A program made the position numbers and the translations under genes. Shown here in pieces: positions 1 through 9,834 of a DNA stretch of 64,000 nucleotides. The DNA comes from Osmia lignaria lignaria (taxonomy: Eukaryota; Arthropoda; Insecta; Hymenoptera; Megachilidae), in the NCBI RefSeq assembly GCF_051020975.1, contig NW_027478171.1:2294001-2358000 (forward strand), in the 5' to 3' direction. Below the pieces are notes generated by a model. That model ran no database searches, had not been told where the DNA came from, and worked only from the letters and a program-made list of their open reading frames with translations. Numbering within the stretch: the first letter of the stretch is position 1; each line of letters begins with the position of its first letter.

Positions 1-178
1 GGTGTTTCTGTATCTCTATTATGTTGGTGCGTCTTCGGAACTTTCAAATATCTCGATATATCTCGAAAACTACGCTTCTGATCAAAAAATATCATAGAAC
101 ATAAATTGTACGAAACATAATTCTCTACAAAAAAGGTCTCTTAACATTTTGCCATAGCTCGCTTCGTTTCCGAGATAT
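1..178 (+). repeat. Partial satellite monomer at left edge
   Basis: The window opens at monomer position +145 (GGTGTTTCTGTATCTC) and runs to +322. It carries the tail type TCTCGAAAACTACGCTTC, with a private GCGTCTTCGG in place of the usual GCGGCTTCGG. The array therefore continues beyond the left edge. Confidence 0.97.
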
Positions 179-2111
179 TTGCAGATTCAGCTCAAAGGAA
201 CTGGCCTGACGGAAATATTTCGAGATATTTCTTCTTCTTGTTGTTCTTCTTCTGCACAGCTAAGCTGGAAGTGGCATTTGCAGCTCGCAATAGTACAGAG
301 TTATCTCAAAGAGAGGGGCCACGGTGTTTCTGTATCTCTATTATGTTGGTGCGGCTTCGGAACTTTTAAATATCTCGATATATCTCGAAAACTACGCTTC
401 TGATCAAAAAATATCATAGAACATAAATTGTAGGAAAGATAATTCTCTACAAAAAACGTCTCTTAACATTTTGCCATAGGTCGCTTCGTTTCCGAGATAT
501 TTGCAGATTTATCTCAAGGGAAGGGGCCTAACGGACATATTTCGAGATATTTCTTCTTCTTGTTGTCCTTCTTCTGCACAGCTAAACTGGAAGTGGCATT
601 TCCAGCTCGCAATAGTGCAGAGTTATCTCAAAGAGAGGGGCCACGGTGTTTCTGTATCTCTATTATGTTGGTGCGGCTTCGGAACTTTTAAATATCTTGA
701 TATATCTCGAGAACTACGCATCTGATCAAAACATATCATAGAAGATAAAAAGTAGGAAACTTAATTCTCTACAAAAAAGGTCTCTTAACATTTTGCCATA
801 GCTCGCTTCGTTTCCGAGATATTTGCAGATTTATCTCAAGGGAAGGGGCCTGACGGACATATTTCGAGATATTTCTTCTTCTTGTTGTTCTTCTTCTGCA
901 CAGCTAAGCTGGAAGTGGCATTTGCGGCTCGCACTAGTGCAGAGTTATCTCAAAGAAAGGGGCCACGGTGTTTCTGTATCCCTATTATGTTGGTGCGGAT
1001 TCGGAACTTTTAAATATCTGGATATATCTCGAAAACTACGCTTCGGATCAAAAAATATCATAGAACATAAATAGTAGGAAACATAATTCTCTACAAAAAA
1101 CGTCTCTTAACATTTTGCCATAGCTCGCTTCGTTTCCGAGATATGTGCAGATTTATCTCAAGGGAAGGGGCCTGACGGACATACTTCGAGATATTTCTTC
1201 TTCTTGTTGTTGTTCTTCTGCACAGCTAAGCTGGAAGTGGCATTTGCGGCTCGCACTAGTGCAGAGTTATCTCAACGAAAGGGGCCACGGTGTTTCTGTA
1301 TCTCTATTATGTTGGTGCGGCTTCGGAACTTTTAAATATCTCGATATATCTCGAAAACTACGCTTCTGATCAAAAAATATCATAGAACATAAATTGTAGG
1401 AAACATAATTCTCTACAAAAACGGTCTCTCAACATTTTGCCATAGCTCGCTTCGTTTCCGAGATATTTGCAGATATATCTCAAGGGAAGGGGCCTGACGG
1501 ACATATTTCGAGATATTTCTTCTTCTTGTTGTTCTTCTTCTGCACAGCTAAGCTGGAAGTGGCATTTGCGGCTCGCACTAGTGCAGAGTTATCTCAAAGA
1601 AAGGGGCCACGGTGTTTCTGTATCCCTATTATGTTGGTGCGGCTTCGGAACTTTTAAATATCTCGATATATCTCGAAAACTACGCTTCTGATCAAAAAAT
1701 ATCATAGAACATAAATTGTAGGAAACATAATTCTCTACAAAAAACGTCTCTTAACATTTTGCCATAGCTCGCTTCGTTTCCGCGATATTTGCAGATTCAG
1801 CTCAAAGGAACTGGCCTGACGGACATATTTCGAGATATTTCTTCTTCTTGTTGTTCTTCCTCTGCACAGCTAAGCTGGAAGTGGCATTTGCAGCTCGCAA
1901 TAGTGCAGAGTTATCTCAAAGAAAGGGGCGACGGTGTTTCTGTATCTCTATTATGTTGGTGCGGCTTCGGAACTTTTAAATACCTTGATATATCTCGAGA
2001 ACTACGCATCTGATCAAAAAATATCATAGAAGATAAAAAGTAGGAAACTTAATTCTCTACAAAAAAGGTCTCTTAACATTTTGCCATAGCTCGCTTCGTT
2101 TCCGAGATATT

Positions 2112-2138
2112 TGCAGATTTATCTCAAGGGAAGGGGCC
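2112..2138 (+). repeat. Internal direct repeat, copy 1
   Basis: A 27-bp segment beginning TGCAGATTTATCTC and ending AAGGGGCC. It matches 2226-2252 at 24 of 27 positions, 114 bp downstream. Present in nearly every monomer; in the sub-class starting GATTCAGCTC this copy has diverged while the second copy has not. Confidence 0.9.
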
Positions 2139-2151
2139 TGACGGACATATT

Positions 2152-2162
2152 TCGAGATATTT
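2152..2162 (+). repeat. Inverted-repeat arm TCGAGATATTT
   Basis: This 11-mer is the exact reverse complement of AAATATCTCGA at 2300-2310, with 137 bp between the arms. It could form a stem in single-stranded DNA or RNA, or serve as a dyad binding site. Function is unknown. Confidence 0.85.
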
Positions 2163-2185
2163 CTTCTTCTTGTTGTTCTTCTTCT
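2160..2185 (+). repeat. TTC/TTG triplet tract
   Basis: About nine TTC or TTG triplets give a pyrimidine-rich plus strand. Changes here are mostly T/C transitions, giving TTCCTC, TCTCGTTG or TTCTTCCTCTG in sub-classes. One unit (1145) has an extra TTG in place of a TTC, and one (26245) has lost a base. It behaves like a short interrupted microsatellite that is nevertheless stable in length across the array. Confidence 0.85.
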
Positions 2186-2218
2186 GCACAGCTAAGCTGG
2201 AAGTGGCATTTGCGGCTC

Positions 2219-2228
2219 GCACTAGTGC
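2219..2228. repeat. Palindrome GCACTAGTGC (sub-class marker)
   Basis: A perfect 10-bp palindrome found only in monomers of the class reading GCGGCTCGCACTAGTG or GCAGCTCGCACTAGTG. Other classes read GCAATAGTGC or GCAATCGTGC. It contains ACTAGT, so it gives a site-based test of which monomers carry the class. Confidence 0.85.
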
Positions 2229-2252
2229 AGAGTTATCTCAAAGAAAGGGGCC
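2226..2252 (+). repeat. Internal direct repeat, copy 2
   Basis: A 27-bp segment beginning TGCAGAGTTATCTC and ending AAGGGGCC. It is the partner of 2112-2138, with three mismatches. The flanks of the two copies do not align convincingly, so this looks like a dispersed internal duplication rather than a simple subdivision of the 322-bp unit into thirds. Confidence 0.9.
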
Positions 2253-2299
2253 ACGGTGTTTCTGTATCCCTATTATGTTGGTGCGGCTTCGGAACTTTT

Positions 2300-2320
2300 A
2301 AATATCTCGATATATCTCGA
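2300..2320 (+). repeat. Paired ATATCTCGA motif, central inverted-repeat arm
   Basis: Two adjacent copies of ATATCTCGA occur 10 bp apart (2302-2310 and 2312-2320). The first lies within AAATATCTCGA, complementary to arms on both sides (2152-2162 and 2425-2434). About half the monomers carry a variant in which the first copy reads ATATCTTGA and the second is followed by GAAC instead of AAAC, which creates CTCGAG and weakens the first arm. Confidence 0.85.
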
Positions 2321-2337
2321 AAACTACGCTTCTGATC

Positions 2338-2388
2338 AAAAAATATCGTAGAACATAAATTGTAGGAAACATAATTCTCTACAAAAAA
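2338..2388 (+). other. Two A6 tracts 45 bp apart
   Basis: A6 runs at 2338-2343 and 2383-2388 recur in nearly every monomer. Phased A-tracts often give intrinsic curvature in satellites; 45 bp is a little over four helical turns. Some units carry an interrupted tract after GATCG (GAAAAATATC or GAAGAATATC). Confidence 0.6.
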
Positions 2389-2424
2389 CGTCGCTTAACA
2401 TTTTGCCATAGCTCGCTTCGTTTC

Positions 2425-2434
2425 CGAGATATTT
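2425..2434 (+). repeat. Inverted-repeat arm CGAGATATTT at monomer junction
   Basis: This 10-mer is the exact reverse complement of AAATATCTCG at 2300-2309, with 115 bp between them. It spans the arbitrary unit boundary and is among the best-kept parts of the monomer. Confidence 0.8.
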
Positions 2435-4042
2435 GCAGATTCAGCTCAAAGGAACGGGCCTGACGGACATATTTCGAGATACTTCTTCTTCTTGTTGTTC
2501 TTCCTCTGCACAGCTAAGCTGGAAGTGGCATTTGCAGCTCGCAATAGTGCAGAGTTATCTCAAAGAAAGGGGCCACGGTGTTTCTGTATCTCTATTATGT
2601 TGGTGCGGCTTCGGAACTTTTAAATATCTTGATATATCTCGAAAACTACGCTTCTGATCAAAAAATATCGTAGAACATAAATTGTAGGAAACTTAATTCT
2701 CTACAAAAAAGGTCTCTTAACATTTTGCCATAGCTCGCTTCGTTTCCGAGATATTTGCAGATTTATCTCAAGGGAAGGGGCCTGACGGACATATTTCGAG
2801 ATATTTCTTCTTCTTGTTGTTCTTCTTCTGCACAGCTAAGCTGGAAGTGGCATTTGCAGCGCGCAATAGTGCAGAGTTATCTCAAAGAAAGGAGCCACGG
2901 TGTTTCTGTATCTCTATTATGTTGGTGCGGCTTCGGAACTTTTAAATATCTTGATATATCTCGAGAACTACGCATCTGATCAAAAAATATCATAGAATAT
3001 AAAATGTAGGAAACTTAATTCTCTACAAAAAAGGTCTCTTAACATTTTGCCATAGCTCGCTTCGTTTCCGAGATATTTGCAGATTTATCTCAAGGGAAGG
3101 GGCCTCACGGACATATTTCGAGATATTTCTTCTTCTTGTTGTTCTTCTTCTGCACAGCTAAGCTGGAAGTGGCATTTGCAGCTCGCAATAGTGCAGAGAT
3201 ATCTCAAAGAAAGGGGCCACGGTGTTTCTGTATCTCTATTATGTTGGTGCGGCTTCGGAACTTTTAAATATCTTGATATATCTCGAGAACTACGCGTCTG
3301 ATCAAAAAATATCATAGAACATAGAAAGTAGGAAACATAATTCTGTACAAAAAAGGTCTCCTAACATTTTGCCATAGCTCGCTTCGTTTCCGAGATATTT
3401 GCAGATTTATCTCAAGGGAAGGGGCCTGACGGACATATTTCGAGATATTTCTTCTTCTTGTTGTTCTTCTTCTGCACAGCTAAGCTGGAAGTGGCATTTG
3501 CGGCTCGCACTAGTGCACAGTTATCTCAAAGAAAGGGGCCACGGTGTTTCTGTATCTCTATTATGTTGGTGCGGCTTCGGAACTTTTAAGTATCTCGATA
3601 TATCTCGAAAACTACGCTTCTGATCAAAAAATATCATAGAACATAAATTGTAGGAAACATAATTCTCTACAAAAAACGTCTCTTAACATTTTGCCATAGC
3701 TCGCTTCGTTTCCGAGATATTTGCAGATTCAGCTCAAAGGAACTGGCCTGACGGACATATTTCGAGATATTTCTTCTTCTTGTTGTTCTTCCTCTGCACA
3801 GCTAAGCTGGAAGTGGCATTTGCGGCTCGCACTAGTGCAGAGTTATCTCAAAGAAAGGGGCCACGGTGTTTCTGTATCTCTATTATGTTGGTGCGGCTTC
3901 GGAACTTTTAAATATCTCGATATATCTCGAAAACTACGCATCTGATCAAAAAATATCATAGAACATAAATTGTAGGAAACATAATTCTCTACAAAAAAGG
4001 TCTCTCAACATTTTGCCATAGCTCGCTTCGTTTCCGAGATAT

Positions 4043-6938
4043 TTGCAGATATATCTCAAGGGCAGGGGCCTGACGGACATATTTCGAGATATTTCTTCTT
4101 CTTGTTGTTCTTCTTCTGCACAGCTAAACTGGAAGTGGCATTTCCAGCTCGCAATAGTGCAGAGTTATCTCAAAGAAAGGAGCCACGGTGTTTCTGTATC
4201 TCTATTATGTTGGTGCGGCTTCGGAACTTTTAAATATCTTGATATATCTCGAGAACTACGCATCTGATCAAAAAATATCATAGAACATAAAATGTAGGAA
4301 ACTTAATTCTCTACAAAAAAGGTCTCTTAACATTTTGCCATAGCTCGTTTCGTTTCCGAGATATTTGCAGATTTATCTCAAGGGAAGGGGCCTGACGGAC
4401 ATATTTCGAGATATTTCTTCTTCTCGTTGTTCTTCTTCTGCACAGCTAAGCTGTAAGTGGCATTTGCGGCTCGCACTAGTGCAGAGTTATCTCAAAGAAA
4501 GGGGCCACGGTGTTTCTGTATCTCTATTATGTTGGTGCGGCTTCGGAACCTTTAAATATCTCGATATATCTCGAAAACTACGCTTCTGATCAAAAAATAT
4601 CATAGAACATAAATTGTAGGAAACAATTCTCTACAAAAAACGTCTCTTAACATTTTGCCATAGCTCGCTTCGTTTCCGAGATATTTGCAGATTCAGCTCA
4701 AAGGAACTGGCCTGACGGACATATTTCGAGATATTTCTTCTTCTTGTTGTTCTTCTTCTGCACAGCTAAGCTGGAAGTGGCATTAGCGGCTCGCACTAGT
4801 GCAGAGTTATCTCAAAGAAAGGGGCCACGGTGTTTCTGTACCTCTATTATGTTGTTGCGGCTTTGGAACTTTTAAATATCTTGATATATCTCGAGAACTA
4901 CGCCTCTGATCAAAAAATATCATAGAATATAAAAAGTAGGAAACTTAATTCTCTACAAAAAAGGTCTCTTAACATTTTGCCATAGCTCGCTTCGTTTCCG
5001 AGATATTTGCAGATTTATTTCAAGGGAAGGGGCCTGACGGACATATTTCGAGATATTTCATCTTCTTGTTGTTCTTCTTCTGCACAGCTAAGCTGGAAGT
5101 GGCATTTGCAGCTCGCACTAGTGCAGAGTTATCTCAAAGAAAGGGGCCACGGTGTTTCTGTATCTCTATTATGTTGGTGCGGCTTCGGAACTTTTAAATA
5201 TCTCGATATATCTCGAGAACTACGCATCTGATCAAAAAATATCATAGAACATAAAAAGTAGGAAACCTAATTTTCTACAAAAAAGGTCTCTTAACATTTT
5301 GCCATAGCTCGCTTTGTTTCCGAGATATTTGCAGATTTATCTCAAGGGAAGGCGCCTGACGGACATATTTCGAGATATTTCTTCTTCTTGTTGTTCTTCT
5401 TCTGCACAGCTAAGCTGGAAGTGGCATTAGCGGCTCGCACTAGTGCAGAGTTATCTCAAAGAAAGGGGCCACGGTGTTTCTGTATCCCTATTATGTTGGT
5501 GCGGCTTCGGAACTTTTAAATATCTCGATATATCTCGAAAACTACGCTTCTGATCAAAAAATATCATAGAACATAAATTGTAGGAAACATAATTCTCTAC
5601 AAAAAACGTCTCTTAACATTTTGCCATAGCTCGCTTCGTTTCCGAGATATTTGCAGATTCAGCTCAAAGGAACTGGCCTGACGGACATATTTCGAGATAT
5701 TTCTTCTTCTTGTTGTTCTTCTTCTGCACAGCTAAACTGGAAGTGGCATTTCCAGCTCGCACTAGTGCAGAGTTATCTCAAAGAACGGGGCCACGGTGTT
5801 TCTGTATCTCTATTATGTTGGTGCGGCTTCGGAACTTTTAAATATCTTGATATATCTCGAGAACTACGCCTCTGATCGAAGAATATCATAGAACGTAAAA
5901 AGTAGGAAACTTAATTCTCTACAAAAAAGGTCTCTTAACATTTTGCCATAGCTCGCTTCGTTTCCGAGATATTTGCAGATTTATCTCAAGGGAAGGGGCC
6001 TGACGGACATATTTCGAGATATTTCTTCTTCTTGTTGTTCTTCTTCTGCACAGCTAAGCTGGAAGTGGCATTTGCAGCGCGCAATAGTGCAGAGTTATCT
6101 CAAAGAAAGGGGCCACGGTGTTTCTGTATCTCTATTATGTTGGTGCGGCTTCGGAACTTTTAAATATCTTGATACATCTCGAAAACTACGCATCTGATCA
6201 AAAAATATCATAGAAGATAAAAAGTAGGAAACTTAATTCTCTACAAAAAAGGTCTCTTAACATTTCGCCATAGCTCGCTTCGTTTCCGACATATTTGCAG
6301 ATTTATCTCAAGGGAAGGGGCCTGTCGGACATATTTCGAGATATTTCCTCTTCTTGTTGTTCTTCTTCTGCACAGCTAAACTGGAAGTGGCATTTCCAGC
6401 TCGCACTAGTGCAGAGTTATCTCAAAGAACGGGGCCACGGTGTTTCTGTATCTCTATTATGTTGGTGCGGCTTCGGAACTTTTAAATATCTTGATATATC
6501 TCGAGAACTACGCCTCTGATCGAAGAATATCATAGAACGTAAAAAGTAGGAAACTTAATTCTCTACAAAAAAGGTCTCTCAACATTTTGCCATAGCTCGC
6601 TTCGTTTCCGAGATATTTGCAGATTTATCTCAAGGGAAGGGGCCTGACGGACATATTTCGAGATATTTCTTCTTCTTGTTGTTCTTCTTCTGCACAGCTA
6701 AGCTGGAAGTGGCATTTGCAGCGCGCAATAGTGCAGAGTTATCTCAAAGAAAGGGGCCACGGTGTTTCTGTATCTCTATTATGTTGGTGCGGCTTCGGAA
6801 CTTTTAAATATCTCGATATATCTCGAAAACTACGCATCTGATCAAAAAATATCATAGAACATAAATTGTAGGAAACATAATTCTCTACAAAAAAGGTCTC
6901 TCAACATTTTGCCATAGCTCGCTTCGTTTCCGAGATAT
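4043..6938 (+). repeat. 9-mer higher-order repeat, copy 1 (2896 bp)
   Basis: Nine monomers whose variant order recurs at 6939-9834. Shared rare markers at a 2896-bp offset include GATATATCTCAAGGGCAGG (4043 and 6939 units), TCTCGTTG with GCTGTAAGTGG (4365 and 7261), the 2-bp deletion GAAACAATTC (4624 and 7520), CGGCTTTGG, and GCTTTGTTTCC (5311 and 8207). The 2896 bp equal 9 x 322 minus the 2-bp deletion. Several members have a stop (CATTAGCGG) in the otherwise open frame. Confidence 0.9.
6617..6938 (+). repeat. Chimeric monomer at 9-mer junction
   Basis: The left part carries the GCAGCGCGCAATAG class seen in the unit at 9513. The right part, from the ATATCTCGATATATC region through AAGGTCTCTCAAC, matches the tail of the unit at 3721. 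The next unit (6939) restarts the order seen at 4043. The switch lies between the GCGCGC site (about 6721) and the GGGGCCACGG stretch (about 6760). This is what an unequal crossover that duplicated the 9-mer would leave. Confidence 0.75.
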
Positions 6939-9834
6939 TTGCAGATATATCTCAAGGGCAGGGGCCTGACGGACATATTTCGAGATATTTCTTCTTCTTG
7001 TTGTTCTTCTTCTGCACAGCTAAACTGGAAGTGGCATTTCCAGCTCGCAATAGTGCAGAGTTATCTCAAAGAAAGGAGCCACGGTGTTTCTGTATCTCTA
7101 TTATGTTGGTGCGGCTTCGGAACTTTTAAATATCTTGATATATCTCGAGAACTACGCATCTGATCAAAAAATATCATAGAACATAAAATGTAGGAAACTT
7201 AATTCTCTACAAAAAAGGTCTCTTAACATTTTGCCATAGCTCGTTTCGTTTCCGAGATATTTGCAGATTTATCTCAAGGGAAGGGGCCTGACGGACATAT
7301 TTCGAGATATTTCTTCTTCTCGTTGTTCTTCTTCTGCACAGCTAAGCTGTAAGTGGCATTTGCGGCTCGCACTAGTGCAGAGTTATCTCAAAGAAAGGGG
7401 CCACGGTGTTTCTGTATCTCTATTATGTTGGTGCGGCTTCGGAACCTTTAAATATCTCGATATATCTCGAAAACTACGCTTCTGATCAAAAAATATCATA
7501 GAACATAAATTGTAGGAAACAATTCTCTACAAAAAACGTCTCTTAACATTTTGCCATAGCTCGCTTCGTTTCCGAGATATTTGCAGATTCAGCTCAAAGG
7601 AACTGGCCTGACGGACATATTTCGAGATATTTCTTCTTCTTGTTGTTCTTCTTCTGCACAGCTAAGCTGGAAGTGGCATTAGCGGCTCGCACTAGTGCAG
7701 AGTTATCTCAAAGAAAGGGGCCACGGTGTTTCTGTACCTCTATTATGTTGTTGCGGCTTTGGAACTTTTAAATATCTTGATATATCTCGAGAACTACGCC
7801 TCTGATCAAAAAATATCATAGAATATAAAAAGTAGGAAACTTAATTCTCTACAAAAAAGGTCTCTTAACATTTTGCCATAGCTCGCTTCGTTTCCGAGAT
7901 ATTTGCAGATTTATTTCAAGGGAAGGGGCCTGACGGACATATTTCGAGATATTTCATCTTCTTGTTGTTCTTCTTCTGCACAGCTAAGCTGGAAGTGGCA
8001 TTTGCAGCTCGCACTAGTGCAGAGTTATCTCAAAGAAAGGGGCCACGGTGTTTCTGTATCTCTATTATGTTGGTGCGGCTTCGGAACTTTTAAATATCTC
8101 GATATATCTCGAGAACTACGCATCTGATCAAAAAATATCATAGAACATAAAAAGTAGGAAACCTAATTTTCTACAAAAAAGGTCTCTTAACATTTTGCCA
8201 TAGCTCGCTTTGTTTCCGAGATATTTGCAGATTTATCTCAAGGGAAGGCGCCTGACGGACATATTTCGAGATATTTCTTCTTCTTGTTGTTCTTCTTCTG
8301 CACAGCTAAGCTGGAAGTGGCATTAGCGGCTCGCACTAGTGCAGAGTTATCTCAAAGAAAGGGGCCACGGTGTTTCTGTATCCCTATTATGTTGGTGCGG
8401 CTTCGGAACTTTTAAATATCTCGATATATCTCGAAAACTACGCTTCTGATCAAAAAATATCATAGAACATAAATTGTAGGAAACATAATTCTCTACAAAA
8501 AACGTCTCTTAACATTTTGCCATAGCTCGCTTCGTTTCCGAGATATTTGCAGATTCAGCTCAAAGGAACTGGCCTGACGGACATATTTCGAGATATTTCT
8601 TCTTCTTGTTGTTCTTCTTCTGCACAGCTAAACTGGAAGTGGCATTTCCAGCTCGCACTAGTGCAGAGTTATCTCAAAGAACGGGGCCACGGTGTTTCTG
8701 TATCTCTATTATGTTGGTGCGGCTTCGGAACTTTTAAATATCTTGATATATCTCGAGAACTACGCCTCTGATCGAAGAATATCATAGAACGTAAAAAGTA
8801 GGAAACTTAATTCTCTACAAAAAAGGTCTCTTAACATTTTGCCATAGCTCGCTTCGTTTCCGAGATATTTGCAGATTTATCTCAAGGGAAGGGGCCTGAC
8901 GGACATATTTCGAGATATTTCTTCTTCTTGTTGTTCTTCTTCTGCACAGCTAAGCTGGAAGTGGCATTTGCAGCGCGCAATAGTGCAGAGTTATCTCAAA
9001 GAAAGGGGCCACGGTGTTTCTGTATCTCTATTATGTTGGTGCGGCTTCGGAACTTTTAAATATCTTGATACATCTCGAAAACTACGCATCTGATCAAAAA
9101 ATATCATAGAAGATAAAAAGTAGGAAACTTAATTCTCTACAAAAAAGGTCTCTTAACATTTCGCCATAGCTCGCTTCGTTTCCGACATATTTGCAGATTT
9201 ATCTCAAGGGAAGGGGCCTGTCGGACATATTTCGAGATATTTCCTCTTCTTGTTGTTCTTCTTCTGCACAGCTAAACTGGAAGTGGCATTTCCAGCTCGC
9301 ACTAGTGCAGAGTTATCTCAAAGAACGGGGCCACGGTGTTTCTGTATCTCTATTATGTTGGTGCGGCTTCGGAACTTTTAAATATCTTGATATATCTCGA
9401 GAACTACGCCTCTGATCGAAGAATATCATAGAACGTAAAAAGTAGGAAACTTAATTCTCTACAAAAAAGGTCTCTCAACATTTTGCCATAGCTCGCTTCG
9501 TTTCCGAGATATTTGCAGATTTATCTCAAGGGAAGGGGCCTGACGGACATATTTCGAGATATTTCTTCTTCTTGTTGTTCTTCTTCTGCACAGCTAAGCT
9601 GGAAGTGGCATTTGCAGCGCGCAATAGTGCAGAGTTATCTCAAAGAAAGGAGCCACGGTGTTTCTGTATCTCTATTATGTTGGTGCGGCTTCGGAACTTT
9701 TAAATATCTTGATATATCTCGAGAACTACGCATCTGATCAAAAAATATCATAGAACATAAAATGTAGGAAACTTAACTCTCTACAAAAAAGGTCTCTTAA
9801 CATTTTGCCATAGCTCGCTTCGTTTCCGAGATAT
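6939..9834 (+). repeat. 9-mer higher-order repeat, copy 2 (2896 bp)
   Basis: Repeats the order of 4043-6938. The last monomer (9513-9834) differs: its head is the GCGCGC class as in copy 1, but its tail (AAAGGAGCCACGG, AAAATGTAGG) matches the unit at 6939. The following unit at 9835 again resembles 4365 and 7261, so the sequence re-enters the cycle one monomer early, giving an 8-mer period (7261 to 9835, 2574 bp). Confidence 0.88.

Larger units (their letters stand above)
2111..2432 (+). repeat. Reference monomer (322 bp)
   Basis: I use this unit to place landmarks. Relative to its first base (+1): first direct-repeat copy +2 to +28; inverted-repeat arm +42 to +52; TTC/TTG tract about +50 to +75; GCACTAGTGC palindrome +109 to +118; second direct-repeat copy +116 to +142; strongly conserved stretch about +143 to +190; paired ATATCTCGA motif +190 to +210; TGATCA +223 to +228; A6 tracts +228 to +233 and +273 to +278; CCGAGATATTT spanning the junction to the next unit. 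Diagnostic variants cluster at +8 to +22, +97 to +117 and +195 to +280. The start point is arbitrary, because a tandem array has no natural monomer boundary. Confidence 0.95.
179..4042 (+). repeat. Left block, 12 monomers with weak higher-order structure
   Basis: Twelve 322-bp monomers, all full length. Several classes are interspersed without a clear long period. A weak 644-bp rhythm is visible: GTATCCCTATT occurs in the units at 823, 1467 and 2111 but not in those between. Private substitutions are more frequent than further right (for example CTTCGGATCA at 1041-1050 and ATATGTGCAG at 1141-1150). Confidence 0.75.

Noticed and set aside
823..1047. Repeated 74-codon open frame in each monomer as a gene family
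   Set aside because: It begins with TTG, not ATG, in a sequence that looks eukaryotic. It has no recognisable domain and no regulatory context. It is stopped in about 20 monomers (for example by CATTAGCGG or TCTCTAAGA), and differences between copies do not look biased toward silent sites. It is a by-product of the repeat.
2160..2185. Expanding microsatellite within the monomer
   Set aside because: Tract length is constant in all but one monomer (26245), so it is not behaving as an unstable microsatellite.
2219..2228. GCACTAGTGC as a recombination or operator site
   Set aside because: It is limited to one monomer class and is lost by a single A/C change in others. No partner gene or conserved flank supports a site-specific role.
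2418..2434. CENP-B-box-like site at CTTCGTTTCCGAGATAT
   Set aside because: It begins TTCG but lacks the required A and CGGG spacing of the mammalian CENP-B box on either strand. The resemblance is no more than the TTCG core.
3085..3315. Minus-strand open frames of 76 codons (also 25931-26161)
   Set aside because: They are open only because single substitutions happen to remove a stop in two monomers; the other copies are closed. No domain is recognisable.
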